Part shown: in pieces, positions 11,386 to 23,900 of the stretch
Position numbering within the stretch: position 1 is the first letter of the stretch
How the letters are laid out: every line of letters starts with the position of its first letter
Assembly: GCA_028023455.1 (NCBI GenBank)
Contig: JAQFVV010000153.1
Coordinates: forward strand, 1,345,212 to 1,409,211
Direction: 5' to 3'
Source of the DNA: Epiperipatus broadwayi
Taxonomy: Eukaryota; Onychophora; Udeonychophora; Euonychophora; Peripatidae
DNA length: 64,000 nt
The notes under the pieces: model-generated
What the model saw: the letters and a program-made list of their open reading frames with translations, nothing else
What the model was told of the DNA's origin: nothing
The model's database searches: none
Program-made: the position numbers and the translations under genes

Positions 11386-12245
11386 GTTAATAGAAAACGT
11401 GATTTAATATAGTTATAAATGTTATCATAATATATAACAAACTTACCTTTATGTAATAATATTTAAATTTAGTATTTACCTTCTGCACCATTTAAACCTA
11501 GTAAAGATATTCCTTAGAAATCTGACTGGCATTGCTATTATTTGAATATATTTCAATCCTTGTTTATATAATTGGAAGAAAGCTAGAGAAATTTTTTTTC
11601 TGAGTTAATTTGGTCTCATAAGTTACTCTATTTTAATAATGATCTTTTATTAACCTTTTTAAGTTCCTTAATATTTTAGCTGTTCTTGGCATTTTAATTA
11701 ATTTTGATCAAAAATTGGCCCTCTCTTACATTTTATCAAATTTTCTTTGTGATAAACCTTTATAAGCAAATTGTTTTCATCCAGCTTTATGGATGTACCA
11801 TTAGCATTTCTGATCATACCACTTGCTTAAAATTAAATTTAAGTCATTACTCAGGTCTAGACAAATTCAGTGATATAATTAAATATTTTTCCAAAACTAT
11901 TATGCCCTATTCCAGAGATACAAATTGGAAATGCAATATTGTTAATAATTCACTTGGTTATTAAGAGTCTTTAGAAGTGTTAAATAAATATTACAATAAA
12001 TAAGTTAAATTATTTAATCAAATCATATATCTGACTTTCATCGTTACACTATCAATGTAGTTAATTTGTCTATTTATAGAGATAATTTGAATTTCATCTG
12101 TCCTTAAGATTTTCTTCTTTCATAAAAGTCAGAATATATTGTATTGGAAAAAAGAGTGTTTCCCATGATCGTCACAAGTTAGTATAACACTTATGCAATA
12201 AGGAGTTTTATAGTCATTATGCTGAGGCAATTTATAGAATAGAAC
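11386..12245. other. AT-rich DNA, nothing firm
   Basis: An 86-codon frame (11704-11964, +) is less biased than its surroundings (it includes SHYSGLDKFSDIIKYFSKTI) but I recognise no family, and there are no convincing splice sites around it. Otherwise nothing is recognised. Confidence 0.4.
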
Positions 12246-12256
12246 ATGTATATGAA

Positions 12257-12284
12257 ATATATATATATGTGTGTGTGTGTGTGC
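12257..12284. repeat. (TA)n(TG)n microsatellite
   Basis: A short TA run passes into a TG run. It lies directly before a family B copy. Confidence 0.85.
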
Positions 12285-12289
12285 TAATG

Positions 12290-12512
12290 AAAATAAGTCA
12301 TATAGCACATGATTTATATATCTTGCATTACCAATATGTAATAAATAAAGAGCATACTAATAGCTCTAACCAAGCTCCTCACTGAAGAGAGACACAGCTT
12401 AAATCCAGTCTGGGGATAGAGACAATCCCGGATAAAGATTTCAAATACTCTCTTGTAGCATTTATCATAAAAAAAGCTTGGTAGAGCTATTAGCATGCTC
12501 TTTGTTTATATA
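12290..12512 (-). mobile_element. Family B repeat with terminal inverted repeats, copy 3
   Basis: The ends AAAGAGCATACTAATAGCTC (12348 onward) and the complement GAGCTATTAGCATGCTCTTT (ending about 12503) form inverted repeats of about 35 bp. The interior, read on the minus strand (GATAAATGCTACAAGAGAGT), matches copy 4 at 53890-54085. It could be a miniature inverted-repeat element or a foldback dimer of the left end. It directly flanks PLE-2. Confidence 0.65.
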
Positions 12513-12567
12513 TATATATAACATATTTTGCGGGTTCATCCATGTCAAAAACTTTTAATATTAATAT

Positions 12568-12607
12568 ACTGAGGTTTCGACTTGGTCACACAAGTTATCC
12601 ACAGAGT
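12568..12607 (-). ncRNA. PLE-2 hairpin-GAAA motif (hammerhead-like), arm 1
   Basis: Minus strand: GTGGATAACTTG, loop TGTGAC, CAAGT, CGAAAC. The stem ACTTG/CAAGT is followed by GAAAC, as in hammerhead stem II plus core. AUGA is mutated to AUAA in this arm. Confidence 0.4.
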
Positions 12608-12753
12608 TATAAAAGGTAGAAAGACAGTTGTAGAGGCGCTACAATCACTGATTTGAAAAAAACGTTAAAGTTCCACCAATAGCAAAAATGTTAAATTTAG
12701 GAATGTTTTTTAAAAAAATCTTTTCAAATAGGAGGAAGTTTGCATGTATCATC

Positions 12754-13840
12754 TCACTTATTGATACAATCTGGCCTTTTAAGTATCTCAATGGCTTCTC
12801 TAATTTTGCACTGGTAGAGATTATCACATCTAGATATGATCCTGGTACTAGAAAAATCAATTTTATGATCTGAATCTATAGTATGGAGTGAGAGTGCGGC
12901 CGATGATGAGGTTGTTTAGCTGCATTAGCATGCTCATCTCTCCTAACACTGATGTGATGATTACTCATACCTATGTAAGAAGCTTTACAATTTTTACATG
13001 AGATTTGATAGACACCATGAGACTCAAGAGGGATTGAATTCTTAGGCTTGGTTATTATATTGCTGATCTTTTGATGAGTAGAAAATGCTGTATCTATATT
13101 ATAGCATTTTAATATATGTCCAATACTGTCTGTAGTTCCTTTTACATATGGAACACAAATCCTAATAGCTGATTTACCATCTTTTTGTTTCCTATTTTGT
13201 CTATTTTGGGCTTGAAATAAGACTTTTTTTATAAATTTGTAATTATAACTATTTGCTAATAAAACACTATTAATATGATTTATTTCTTCTTTCAGATGTG
13301 TCTCATTTGAAAGGTTAATTGCTCTATTTAAAAGAGTTTTGGTTATAGAAACTATCTGAGTTGGGTGATGATGAGAATGTAAATGTAAATATCTGTCTGT
13401 GTGTGTATTCTTTCTGTAAATTGAAAAAGATGAACTATTTGGTGTTCTGGTGACTAGAACATCAAGAAAAGGGAGTTTTTCATCAGACCATTGTAAATTT
13501 AATATGAGGATGCATATTATTTAAATATAAGAAAAAATCATCTAATTTATTTTTTCCATGTTGCCATATGACAAAAGTGTCATCTATGTATCTTAGCCAA
13601 ATGAGAGGTTTTAAAGATGATGATTCTAAAGCATGAGTTTCTATATTTTCCATGAATAAATCAGCTATTACATCTAAGATAGGTGAGCCCATAGAAGTAC
13701 CAAAAACTTGTCCATAATGCTGTCCATTGTATACAAAATATGTATTTAAGAGACAATGTTTAATCAAAGCAATAATATGGTCTGGTAAATTGCAATGTTA
13801 GGAGATTATATTTAAAGCTTTATCAATTGAAAGGATACAC
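12754..13840 (-). pseudogene. PLE-2 reverse transcriptase (C-terminal part) plus GIY-YIG endonuclease
   Basis: Reading on the minus strand: SIDKALNIIS, a stop, then HCNLPDHIIALIKHCLLNTY, YGQVFGTSMGSPI (RT motif B, a close match to Penelope), VIADLFMENIE, WLRYIDDTFVIW (motif C with intact YIDD), LNNMHPHIKFTM. A small deletion shifts frame into WSDEKLPFLDVLVTR. The frame is then open to the nuclease: SHGVYQISCKNCKASYIG (GIY and YIG motifs with CxxC) and VRRDEHANA. A one-base deletion then gives a stop at 12876-12878; the true continuation SLHTIDSDHKIDFSSTR to REAIEILKRPDCINK ends at 12754. RT motif A and everything N-terminal are missing at the foldback junction. Catalytic motifs are mostly kept, so the copy is younger than the LINEs nearby. 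Confidence 0.88.
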
Positions 13841-14159
13841 ACACACAGACAGATATTTACATTTACATTCTCATCATCACCCTCTTGAATCTCATGGTGT
13901 GTATCAAATCTCATGTCAAAAATTCCAAAGCTTCTTACATAGGTATGAGTAATCATTGCATCAGTGTTAGGAGAGATGAGCATGCTAATGCAGTTAAACA
14001 ACACTCATCATCATCAGCACTCTCACTCCATACTATAGATTCAGTCATAAAATTGATTTTTCTAGTACCAGGATCATATCCAGATGTGATAATCTCTACC
14101 AGTGCTGTTTTAGAGAAGCCATTGAGATACTTAAAAGGCCAGATTGTATCAATAAGTGA
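13836..14159 (+). pseudogene. PLE-2 endonuclease, inverted internally deleted copy
   Basis: The inverted duplicate of the PLE-2 3' coding end begins at the THTDRYLHLHSHHH segment, jumps over an internal deletion to LESHGVYQIS (13885-13915 region), keeps ASYIGMSNHCISVRRDEHAN and SSSALSLHTIDS, then loses one base so that the frame leaves the nuclease. The homologous stop is at 14157-14159. A 127-codon open frame (13885-14268) runs past this point only because of the frameshift. Its breaks differ from those in the other arm. Confidence 0.75.
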
Positions 14160-14305
14160 GATGATACATGCAAACTTCCTCCTATTTGGAAAGATTTTTT
14201 TAAAAAACATTCCTAAATCTAACATTTTTTCTATTGGTGGAACTTTAACGTTTTTTTCAAATCGGTGATTGTAGCATCTCTACAACTGTCTTTCTACCTT
14301 TTATA

Positions 14306-14343
14306 ATTCTGTGGATGACTTGTGTGACCAAGTTGAAACGTCA
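14306..14343 (+). ncRNA. PLE-2 hairpin-GAAA motif (hammerhead-like), arm 2
   Basis: GTGGATGACTTG, loop TGTGAC, CAAGT, TGAAACGTC. This arm keeps AUGA before the stem and GAAACGUC after it, closer to the hammerhead consensus than arm 1. The full CUGAUGA box is not present in canonical spacing. Confidence 0.4.
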
Positions 14344-14396
14344 GTATATTAATATTAAAAGTTTTTAACATGGATGTACCCAAAAAATATGTTTTT

Positions 14397-16639
14397 TATA
14401 TATTTAACCTATGCAAATCTTCGTTTTAACATATATATATATATCCACACACACAATCTACTTAAAGATTGCTTTAATACAAACATACAATAAAGTTTTA
14501 TGATGATATGATGATTATGACAATTAATGAATTTTAGATTTCTGATGATTATCAATCCAAATACAATCTTTTAAAATTTGTGTGAAAGGTTTATACTATA
14601 AGTACTGGCTAAATTTTCTGATCATCAACAAATTGCAGACCACCTTTCCAATAATTGGCATAAGGATGTTTTATTTGGTAGCTTTACTTATGAGTAGTTA
14701 TGAATAATATATCTATAAAGATACCAATTCATAATGGAAAAGCTACAGATAATGATATTATAATTCCCATATCTATAATTATTATAACTTTTACCTATTT
14801 GCATTTCTGCTAGTAGATAAGCTCTTAAAATTGACACAGATAATAATGATGTTTATAATTAACAACTATAAAAAAAATGAGATAAATTTAACTAAAAATG
14901 TTTACAAAAAATGACTTTACTTTATGTAACGAACAGCAGGATTTAACTAAATAAGCTTTTTGCCAAACTAGTCTAGTTGCTAGGTCACCACTATAAATAC
15001 AGTTTTCATGAATCTAAGAGATCATGATTCATCCCATGATAGTACTCTCATTGGGTAATCTAGAAACATTTGAAGAAGAGAGGAGAATAATACTATACAA
15101 AACATTGTGTTATATACTAATCTTTATATTATTACTAGCAGTTGTTTGTATTTGAAAAGTTTAAATAAAGTCATTAACATTATTACTATTAATGATATTG
15201 CAATTATTTCAAGGACTCAACAGGCAATCTTCCAAGTATGGTGACCTAATTAATTTGTGTGAGAAAGGCTATTTTAGATTATTTTTAGTAGAGAATTGAA
15301 ATTTCTGAAATAGTACTATTAAGGCATACAGCCATTTGCAAATCAAATGTCTATTCCAATTCGGTTTTAAATAATTTCTTATTAATAAATACTGCCTTAT
15401 GCAAGATTACAATTTAAAATTTCAAGTCTGCTAAATTTATTTTCATTACTAGTACCCAGTGCGAGGACCTTATATACTTTACATATGTAAGTGAGTATAA
15501 AAAAAAAAAAGGTTAAAGGCAGAATTATTATGAATCTAATTTAAATTAAGAATGAAAATGTAGTTATACGAATACATAGGCAATCCTTATGTTAATTATT
15601 TATAATTAACTTTTATATATTAGTTAGTTTATATTTTTTACTAAAGACAATAAATTGTTTTACTTGATTACTAATATATTCTAAAAGACCTCTTGATTTA
15701 TCTGATCTAAATTGTATGTGATATATATATAAACTTTTGTAAGATTTTATTCTTAAAGAAGTAACATTTTTAAAGCGTATATAAAATATTTTCTACATTC
15801 TTTTTCTGATGGACAGTACCAATCTTATCTTTCAGTTTCCTCCATCAAAGAATGTACTTTGATAAAATCTTCATTAACATATTTATAAAGGATTGGTTTA
15901 ATAGTTGTCTAAATTAAACGTCTTCTTTTTTATATATATCATAATCAATAAATCTAAATCATGTTTTTTAAGGCCATATATTCATCTCATTTGTATCTTG
16001 ACCAATCAAAATAAACAGGTGTGAGCACTTAGAAGTAAGTTTATCTACAATCGATCAGTGATTGATCTACTTATTAAAAGTTGCATATAGATGGAGTAAT
16101 TATCTATCGAGGACAACCCATTCAGAAAAAAAAAAAAAAGAAATATATATGTAACTTTTATGGCATTTGAAATGAAAAAATAAATAAAACTAATGCTATG
16201 ATATTATTTTGAAAGGTTGTGCGCTATATATTCTTTGACTTATTTAAGTTCTAAAACTAATACTAGAATATTAAAATAATTTAGACTGTTTAAAAATAAA
16301 TGTATATAAAACTATAATTAAATTTATGTAAATTTAATTTTTACTTTTAATTACTAGATTTATGTCGTCGGTTATATATATTAGGGGTTTTTTATGTAAT
16401 GAAAAATAAGTATAATTATTCTGAAGAGTTAATAACTTTCACTTATGAGACAAAAAATTCAATCGCTTTTTATTTTGGTTCTAACTTAAGAACTTTGTGG
16501 TTAATAAAAAAAATTTGGTTTAATTATCAATTGTATATATATAATTTAACTTCATTTATATTTTTTTTTAAAATATATATCAAAATTTTTATTCCATCAT
16601 CCCTTCCTAGAAACATATGACCATAGATGTGAAAATAAT
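14397..16639. other. AT-rich DNA, nothing recognised
   Basis: A CA/TA microsatellite lies at about 14430-14455. A 73-codon frame at 16399-16620 ends in a poly-F/I stretch and looks like chance. No retroelement motif is visible in either orientation. Confidence 0.5.
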
Positions 16640-16715
16640 AATAATCCCCCAAATTCATCTTTCATGCTAAACCAGCACTCATCAGTTGGCTAGATAACAA
16701 TCTTTTACACACATT
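16640..16715 (-). mobile_element. Family A repeat fragment, copy 2
   Basis: Contains TTTCATGCTAAACCAGCACT then CATCAGTTGG and the following AGATAACAATC segment, the middle of family A in minus orientation. Both ends are lost. Confidence 0.55.
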
Positions 16716-16994
16716 CTTATAATTTGTTTAATGCTGTATAGATAGCAAATTACTTTAATTTGATTACAAACCTCTTGCACTCACAACTTTGACACAAACT
16801 ATTTTATTTAAATATATTAATGATTATTGCTACTTATTTACTAAACTACAAATTATTTCTAGCCCAAATTGTTCAGCATGAAATGTGCATCTTGGATTTA
16901 CAGGACATATATTTTCAGGAAGGAATGATGGAGTAAACATTTTGACATATATTTTAATATACATGTGTGTGCTAATTTTAATATTTTCATCAAT
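16716..16994. other. AT-rich DNA with a possible family A scrap
   Basis: TTCAGCATGAAATGTGCATC at about 16872 resembles the family A core, but the flanks do not match. Nothing else is seen. Confidence 0.35.
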
Positions 16995-17190
16995 AAATGA
17001 ATTCATAATATTATTTCTGAGAGCTTCTGTATAATAAAAATATAATAGCTAAATAGCTAATGTTTCACTACAATAACAACTGCTTTCCTCAGAGCTCTCA
17101 GGAAAGTACTTGTTATTGTACTGAAACATCAGCTATTTAGTTATTATATTTTTATTACATAAAAGCTCCCAGAAATAATACTATGTATAT
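16995..17190. repeat. Foldback of about 90-bp arms
   Basis: Left arm (ATTATTTCTGAGAGCTTCTG, then ATAATAAAAATATAATAGCT, to GCTTTCCTCAGAGC) and right arm (CTCAGGAAAG to TTTTATTACATAAAAGCTCC, CAGAAATAATA) are reverse complements with scattered mismatches and almost no loop. It matches no other repeat in the window. Confidence 0.75.
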
Positions 17191-17336
17191 ATAAACAAAG
17201 TAATGAATGGCTGTAATATGATTGAGCTATGATGAAAGATGTGCTGATAATAAAAAAATTGAAAATATATATTATAGTGTAATGAAGCTTACACTGCTCC
17301 ACCAGATATTATGATCAAACAGAAATCAGTACTTAC

Positions 17337-17418
17337 CTTGTTTGAGAGTGGAGAAGTGAAAATTATCAAAACTGTCAACATGGGCAAAGAAACTCAAATG
17401 TTGATATACTCTATAAGA
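17337..17418 (-). CDS. Candidate 82-bp exon of an unidentified gene
   Basis: On the minus strand, an acceptor-like ATCTCTGTAG precedes the segment and a consensus donor (CAAG then GTAAGT) follows it at 17336. Only one of three frames is open, reading SYRVYQHLSFFAHV and then DSFDNFHFSTLKQ. Its residue mix is much less AT-driven than chance frames here. No family recognised and no second exon found, so it may be coincidence. If real, the window would lie partly in a large intron of a minus-strand gene. Confidence 0.25.
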
Positions 17419-17577
17419 CTACAGAGATATTCATTAAGTAAAATTTAAAGCGTATATTTGAATTAGAAATAATCTCTAGTTTAATAAATAATTAGATATA
17501 ATCAAATTATAGTAATTTTCTATCTATATAAAGCTAAACAAATAATGAAGATATGTGTAAGAGACTATAATCTGGGG

Positions 17578-17652
17578 TAAGTGATGAGTTCTGTTTCAGC
17601 ATGAAATGCCCATATTGGGTATCATTTCTATTTTTCACATATCTTTGACCAC
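17578..17652 (+). mobile_element. Family A repeat fragment, copy 3
   Basis: TTTCAGCATGAAATGCCCAT, ATTGGGTATCATTTCTATTT and TTCACATATCTTTGACC follow the family A order in plus orientation, but diverged. The B-box end is absent. Confidence 0.5.
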
Positions 17653-18200
17653 ACTTTTTTTAGAAAAGTGTTATGAAATAGAAATTTAAAATATATTTAA
17701 AAATTTGTATATTATTTAAATTATAACATATGGTTATATATGTCTTGTTCTTTTGAAAAAAGTAAAGTGAATGTTTGAAATACATCCATAGTAAATTTAT
17801 GGACTAAAGGATGTTTGTAATAGAATTGAGCTAAGATAAATGTTGCATTGATAAAAAAAAAAATTGAATATATTCCTATAAAGAAAAAATGGTAAAATAG
17901 TCACTGCAATACAAAATGCTCTCCATCAATTCCATACAAAAAAACCCATAAAGGAACCAACATTGCTTATAGGATTAAAAATGCTGGGTATTGAGAGAAT
18001 ATTCTAATTTTCTAATGTTGTTAATACTCTAGCTAAGAATATCTGGATGTTCATTTACTAAAATATGGTTAGGTAGGATAGCAATAGTCTGGCTACCTAA
18101 AAAAAAAACTCCTAAACTTAATTGGAAACTGAAAAATTTTAAATTTAATTCAATTCAAATCCAGGACATGTAGATTAAATATACTATTGTATACTATAGG
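17653..18200. other. AT-rich DNA with a dispersed repeat
   Basis: About 70 bp at 17805-17876 (TAATAGAATTGAGCTAAGAT...) recurs from 17213-17273 in the same orientation with moderate divergence. Otherwise nothing recognised. Confidence 0.45.
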
Positions 18201-18202
18201 AC

Positions 18203-18203
<1 letters not shown>

Positions 18204-18246
<43 letters not shown>

Positions 18247-18261
18247 GATATATCAAATCAA

Positions 18262-18311
<50 letters not shown>

Positions 18312-18326
18312 TGATTTGATATTATA
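18204..18326. repeat. Paired (TA)n runs in an inverted arrangement
   Basis: Two TA runs (about 18208-18242 and 18266-18306) alternate with short complementary stretches (CTTTCATATA/ATGAAAG and ATCAAATCAAATTTATA/ATAAAATTTGATTTGAT), so the whole can fold as a hairpin. Confidence 0.85.
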
Positions 18327-19154
18327 TAAGAAGTAAATAATGTAATAATCCTACAGTAATTCAACTACTGATAGATTTTACAAACTGGACTGATTTCAAA
18401 GCCTTATTTCTTATTCTTAAAATACTTTTATGCTACCAATTATACAATACATTTTATTTGTAACCAGAACTATTATTAATAGACCAGAATAATTAATGAA
18501 TAATATTAGTGAACCTCATATATGTTGGAAAAACTGTTGACCAAGGAGAATTGCATTTCAAGAATATACTTTTTGGATTTTCAAAGTTTCAAACAATTCT
18601 TAGAAATGGAATAAGGAACTTCATTATTTTTATAATAATAAAATTTTAATTCTTATATTACTTACTTGATTATAATAGAAAAATATGTGTACCACCAATA
18701 AAAATTGAAATTGAAAATTATAAATTCACAAGTAGTTTGTTTATTTTTGTAAAATAAAATGAAATATTTGTAATTTTTTGTGACTATATGCTTACATTTA
18801 AATTTTATTTGAACATTTTTTTTTTAAGAAAATAAGACAAGTAAAGTACAACAATGAGAAATATATTAATAAACATAAAAATAAACAATGAGAAATATGA
18901 AGTCATTATTAGCAAAAAAAGAAAACGTTCCTTTTAAATTTTAAATATTATATTTATTACTTTATTTTTTACTAAAATATGTCTTATCAATAAAAAGTTG
19001 ATGCATAATTATTTATTTATTGAGAAATATTTTTGCCTAAAGGTTAAAATTAAACACTTTTCTGATTATGGATTTAATTCATTACTTTTTTTTTTGTTTC
19101 TTTTCAAAGTTGATGTACTATTTTTAAGATAATTATTTTTAAAATAATAAATCT
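18327..19154. other. AT-rich DNA, nothing recognised
   Basis: No coding motif or repeat family is seen. Confidence 0.5.
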
Positions 19155-19868
<714 letters not shown>

Positions 19869-20483
19869 AGTATAGACAATATACTTGTACTTAAATATTA
19901 ATAATAAATTTAATAAACATTTTTTAAAATGTAAATATAAAAATGATCACCAATGAGACATTATTTGGTGATAATAGAAATATTTTGCTTGTGTAATTAG
20001 TTAACCATAATATTCAGCTTCTGCATAAAATATAATTCTATTTTATATGCTATATATTTCCATTCTATTTTTACATATCCAAACAAACACACCTATATTT
20101 TGTGAGAACATGCATCATACACACATTTTTTTCTTGCACTGAAATAAATTTAAAATTTATAAAATATTGAGTAAACTATTAAAGTTTATATACAGACAAT
20201 AAATATTATCAGCATAGTATTCAGTACATTGGGTCACAAATGATTTTGTTAATGATTCTTGAACTCTTTTCTAATTTGTTAATCTTATTTATGAAATCAA
20301 GTGTTTTATTTCAACTATAATGTTTTATTTTTGAAAAGCTACATAAATGTTACACAGTGATTTTACATTTTGATATAATTTTAATCAACAGTCAATGTAT
20401 AATTTTTTTTATTAATAAATTTGAAATCATGTATTTTTTTATTATAAATAAATTTATATTTTATATTTAAGCCTGACTATATC
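19869..20483. other. AT-rich DNA, nothing recognised
   Basis: Simple AT-rich sequence between two GATA arrays, with no motif seen. Confidence 0.5.
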
Positions 20484-20485
20484 TT

Positions 20486-20907
<422 letters not shown>

Positions 20908-23900
20908 GACTGTTTGAGTTTGAATTGGATTCTATTACTCTTTTATTTAAAAATGTTAGATTGATGATAATATATTATCTTATTATAATATGCTAGTAAT
21001 ACGTTCTTGAAAGGATTTTTTTAAATTAATAATTATTTTAAATTGTTGTAATTAATATTAAAGGTTTCTTAATTATATTTTGAACCAAATTTACTATTAT
21101 ATAAATAATCTTTACATAGAAGGGACTGTAGTTCATTCTGAATCTCAATTAAAAATTCAACCTCTTTTTTTGTTTATAATTCTCTTTCTTTCATTATGTA
21201 ACTGTTAATAAGAGTGTGATAGGAATACAGAGTATGTGTATATTTGATGAACGCAGTAAGGAAGTATGGGTATATTTTAATGCATCCAAATTACATTTAA
21301 TTTAAATAAATAATCATTAAGTTTATGATGACTGGATTTGATTTTTTTTTAAATAATAATATAAAGTAAATCTTAATTATATCTTATATGTCGTGTAAAT
21401 ATTCTTTGAATATATATATATTATTTTTTATATAAATATTGCGCGTATCTTCTGAATGTATGTACATGTTTAATGTATATTATGAATTTCATTTGGGTGC
21501 CATGGCTAAATAAAATATTCCACTTCAATTAATATCTAAATATAATATATCTCAGGGTCCAAAATATATGCATGAGTGTGTGACTAAATATATATATTAA
21601 GTAAATAAATATAATTTTAACTAAAGTAAAAATAAAAAATGCAAAGTCAAGTTTAATGAATAAAATTCAAATATATATTTATATTTAAAAAAGAAAATAT
21701 CTATTATTTATTTACAATTAATTAGTTGGTATCATTGAGTACATTTTTTTCCTCTTCCATTTTTCTAAAAAAAAAATAAGTTATTATAAATAAAGTATAA
21801 ACTTATATATGTATGTGTGCAAAATATAATGTTTCACATAAGTGTATGCTTATTTCATAAATATAATATAATATGATAAATCAAATTGATTTTAATTAAT
21901 GTAAGCAAATAATTGCTTAAATTTAATTAAACAAACAATTTAACTATGATATAAATAATAAATTATATTTTTCAAGTTTATCAAAATAAATAAATATCGA
22001 TATTGGTATTATTAATATGTGTACATAAATTCATAACTGAATATTTAAGTAAACAATTAATTAAATAACTATCTATATCTCTATCCTCAAAAAACTTGAA
22101 ATAATGCTAGCTATCCTTTGCTATAATTTATTATTTGTGAATGGCTTAAAATATAAATATATTTATCTATGATTACAAAGTATTATGGAGAACTTTGCGC
22201 TAACAGTAATAGCCACATAGTCAAAGACTATATACCAAACTATAAACGTCCATGGATTAAATAAATCGTTCAAAACTTTAAAATATATTATAGTATTTTA
22301 AAATTAATAAATATGATTAAAAATTAATATAATGTTTAAAGGCAATCAAAATTACTATGTAAACATTCATTCACACATATTTAAAAATGCATTAAATGTA
22401 GTATATATAGAAAAAAAATATGAGTCAATAATATAATAATTACAATAATAATACCTGATATACCTCTATTTACTCTGAGATTCTTATTTGAACATCACGA
22501 AGAGAAAAGGCTAAAAATATGTGTATTGTTTTAGAACAAATATTAAATATTTATATACAAAAAATTATTAAACATAAAGTAAAATCCTTTCTTCTTCAAG
22601 TTCACCTTCAGTCATGTTGATTTTAAATTATAGATTTTTATCAACCTGTTGATCTATTAATAAGTCTATTCTAATTAATTTATTGAAAAGTTATTTAAGA
22701 TACTGAAATATTATTATTACTCTAATCATTATATTTATTCAATATAGATCTCTTTAAAATTCAAAATGTTTATAACTACGATAATGAATCAGTTTTTCCT
22801 TTTAAAATATTTTAACATTGATTTATGATTTTTGTATGTTGCTTATAATTAGTTTAAATTCAAATTTTTTGGTGATACTTATAATGATGAAGCATAGTAA
22901 ATTCATACTAGATAATAACAGATCCCAAAATTGGTTGACCAAATAGATAGTTCATAAAGCAGTAGAAACTCGGGCGAAAGATTGTGGTTTTCATCTCTCC
23001 ATGGTCATTTGTTTATCAAGATAAATAAGAATAAAAGATAAACAGATTGAGAAAGAATACATTTCCATGAAATTGAGAATAATTATTTCACCATATTACT
23101 TACATAACACAATAAAGAAATAATCATAACAACCATTGAACATATTCTGAGGTCATAAACTGTCATTCAAAAATGCTTTATATGCCCTTGATATATTCCA
23201 AAAATATATCTAAATCTTTACATAATAATTATTTAAAATTTAAAAAATAAAATATTTTTTATAATAAATTTCATTACTACTATACAAGCAAATAAAATAT
23301 ATTTTCAAATAATATATTCCTTTTTTGCTCTATCCTCCGATTAAATAAAACTATTACTGTACTATTTTTAGAAAAACAAAACAAAATCTATTAAGAAAGT
23401 AAACTAAAGTAAACATCCATATACAATAGTGTAAAAGTTTTAACTATGTCAATCTTTAGTCCAAGTGTCTCTTGAAACAGAAGTCAAAAATTCAATTTGC
23501 ATATATGGCCTTCTATTGAGAGAATTTGCTAACTTTTTTTTTCAAACATTAAAATTCACTTATTTTTATTTTTTACTATTTTAATTTCAAAAAAATTCTA
23601 AAGATATCAGAATAATCAAAATCATTGGAATGTTAATGGTTTCATAATGATTGAAGCCATTGTATTTTTGGAGATCTCAAACTTTGCTTATTATAAATGA
23701 CTAAAAACTTGATTTTTTGGAAAGGTTGTGGTTATTTTTTGAACAGTAATTGTGTCATAATTATTAGAAATTAAGCATATATATTATTACATATTTATTT
23801 TATTCAGAAATGTTTTGTTTTTAAATATAAAAGACTGTATTTTTCTGAGTAACATTCTCATGGAAATTACAGTGAGGACAAATACAATCTGTTTAAAAAA

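Larger units (their letters stand above)
12519..14396 (-). mobile_element. PLE-2: Penelope-type element in foldback form
   Basis: A minus-strand element runs from about 13835 down to 12519 and is preceded at its 5' side by an inverted copy of its 3' part (about 13835-14396). The arms match from the ATGTTAAAAACTTTTAATAT-like 3' end, through the untranslated region, into the nuclease. The inverted arm has lost about 420 bp between the HSHHHP segment and the nuclease. The topology is the same as in PLE-1. The whole unit lies next to a family B copy (12290-12512). Confidence 0.8.

Noticed and set aside
11440-11510. On the minus strand, GISLLGLNGAEGK-like text next to a splice-donor-like GTAAATA, recalling an ABC-transporter Walker A exon
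   Set aside because: A stop lies just before it, the loop has one residue too many, no Ser/Thr follows Lys, and no other ABC motif is nearby.
16399-16620. 73-codon open frame
   Set aside because: It ends in poly-F/I from AT-rich sequence, has no domain and no splice context.
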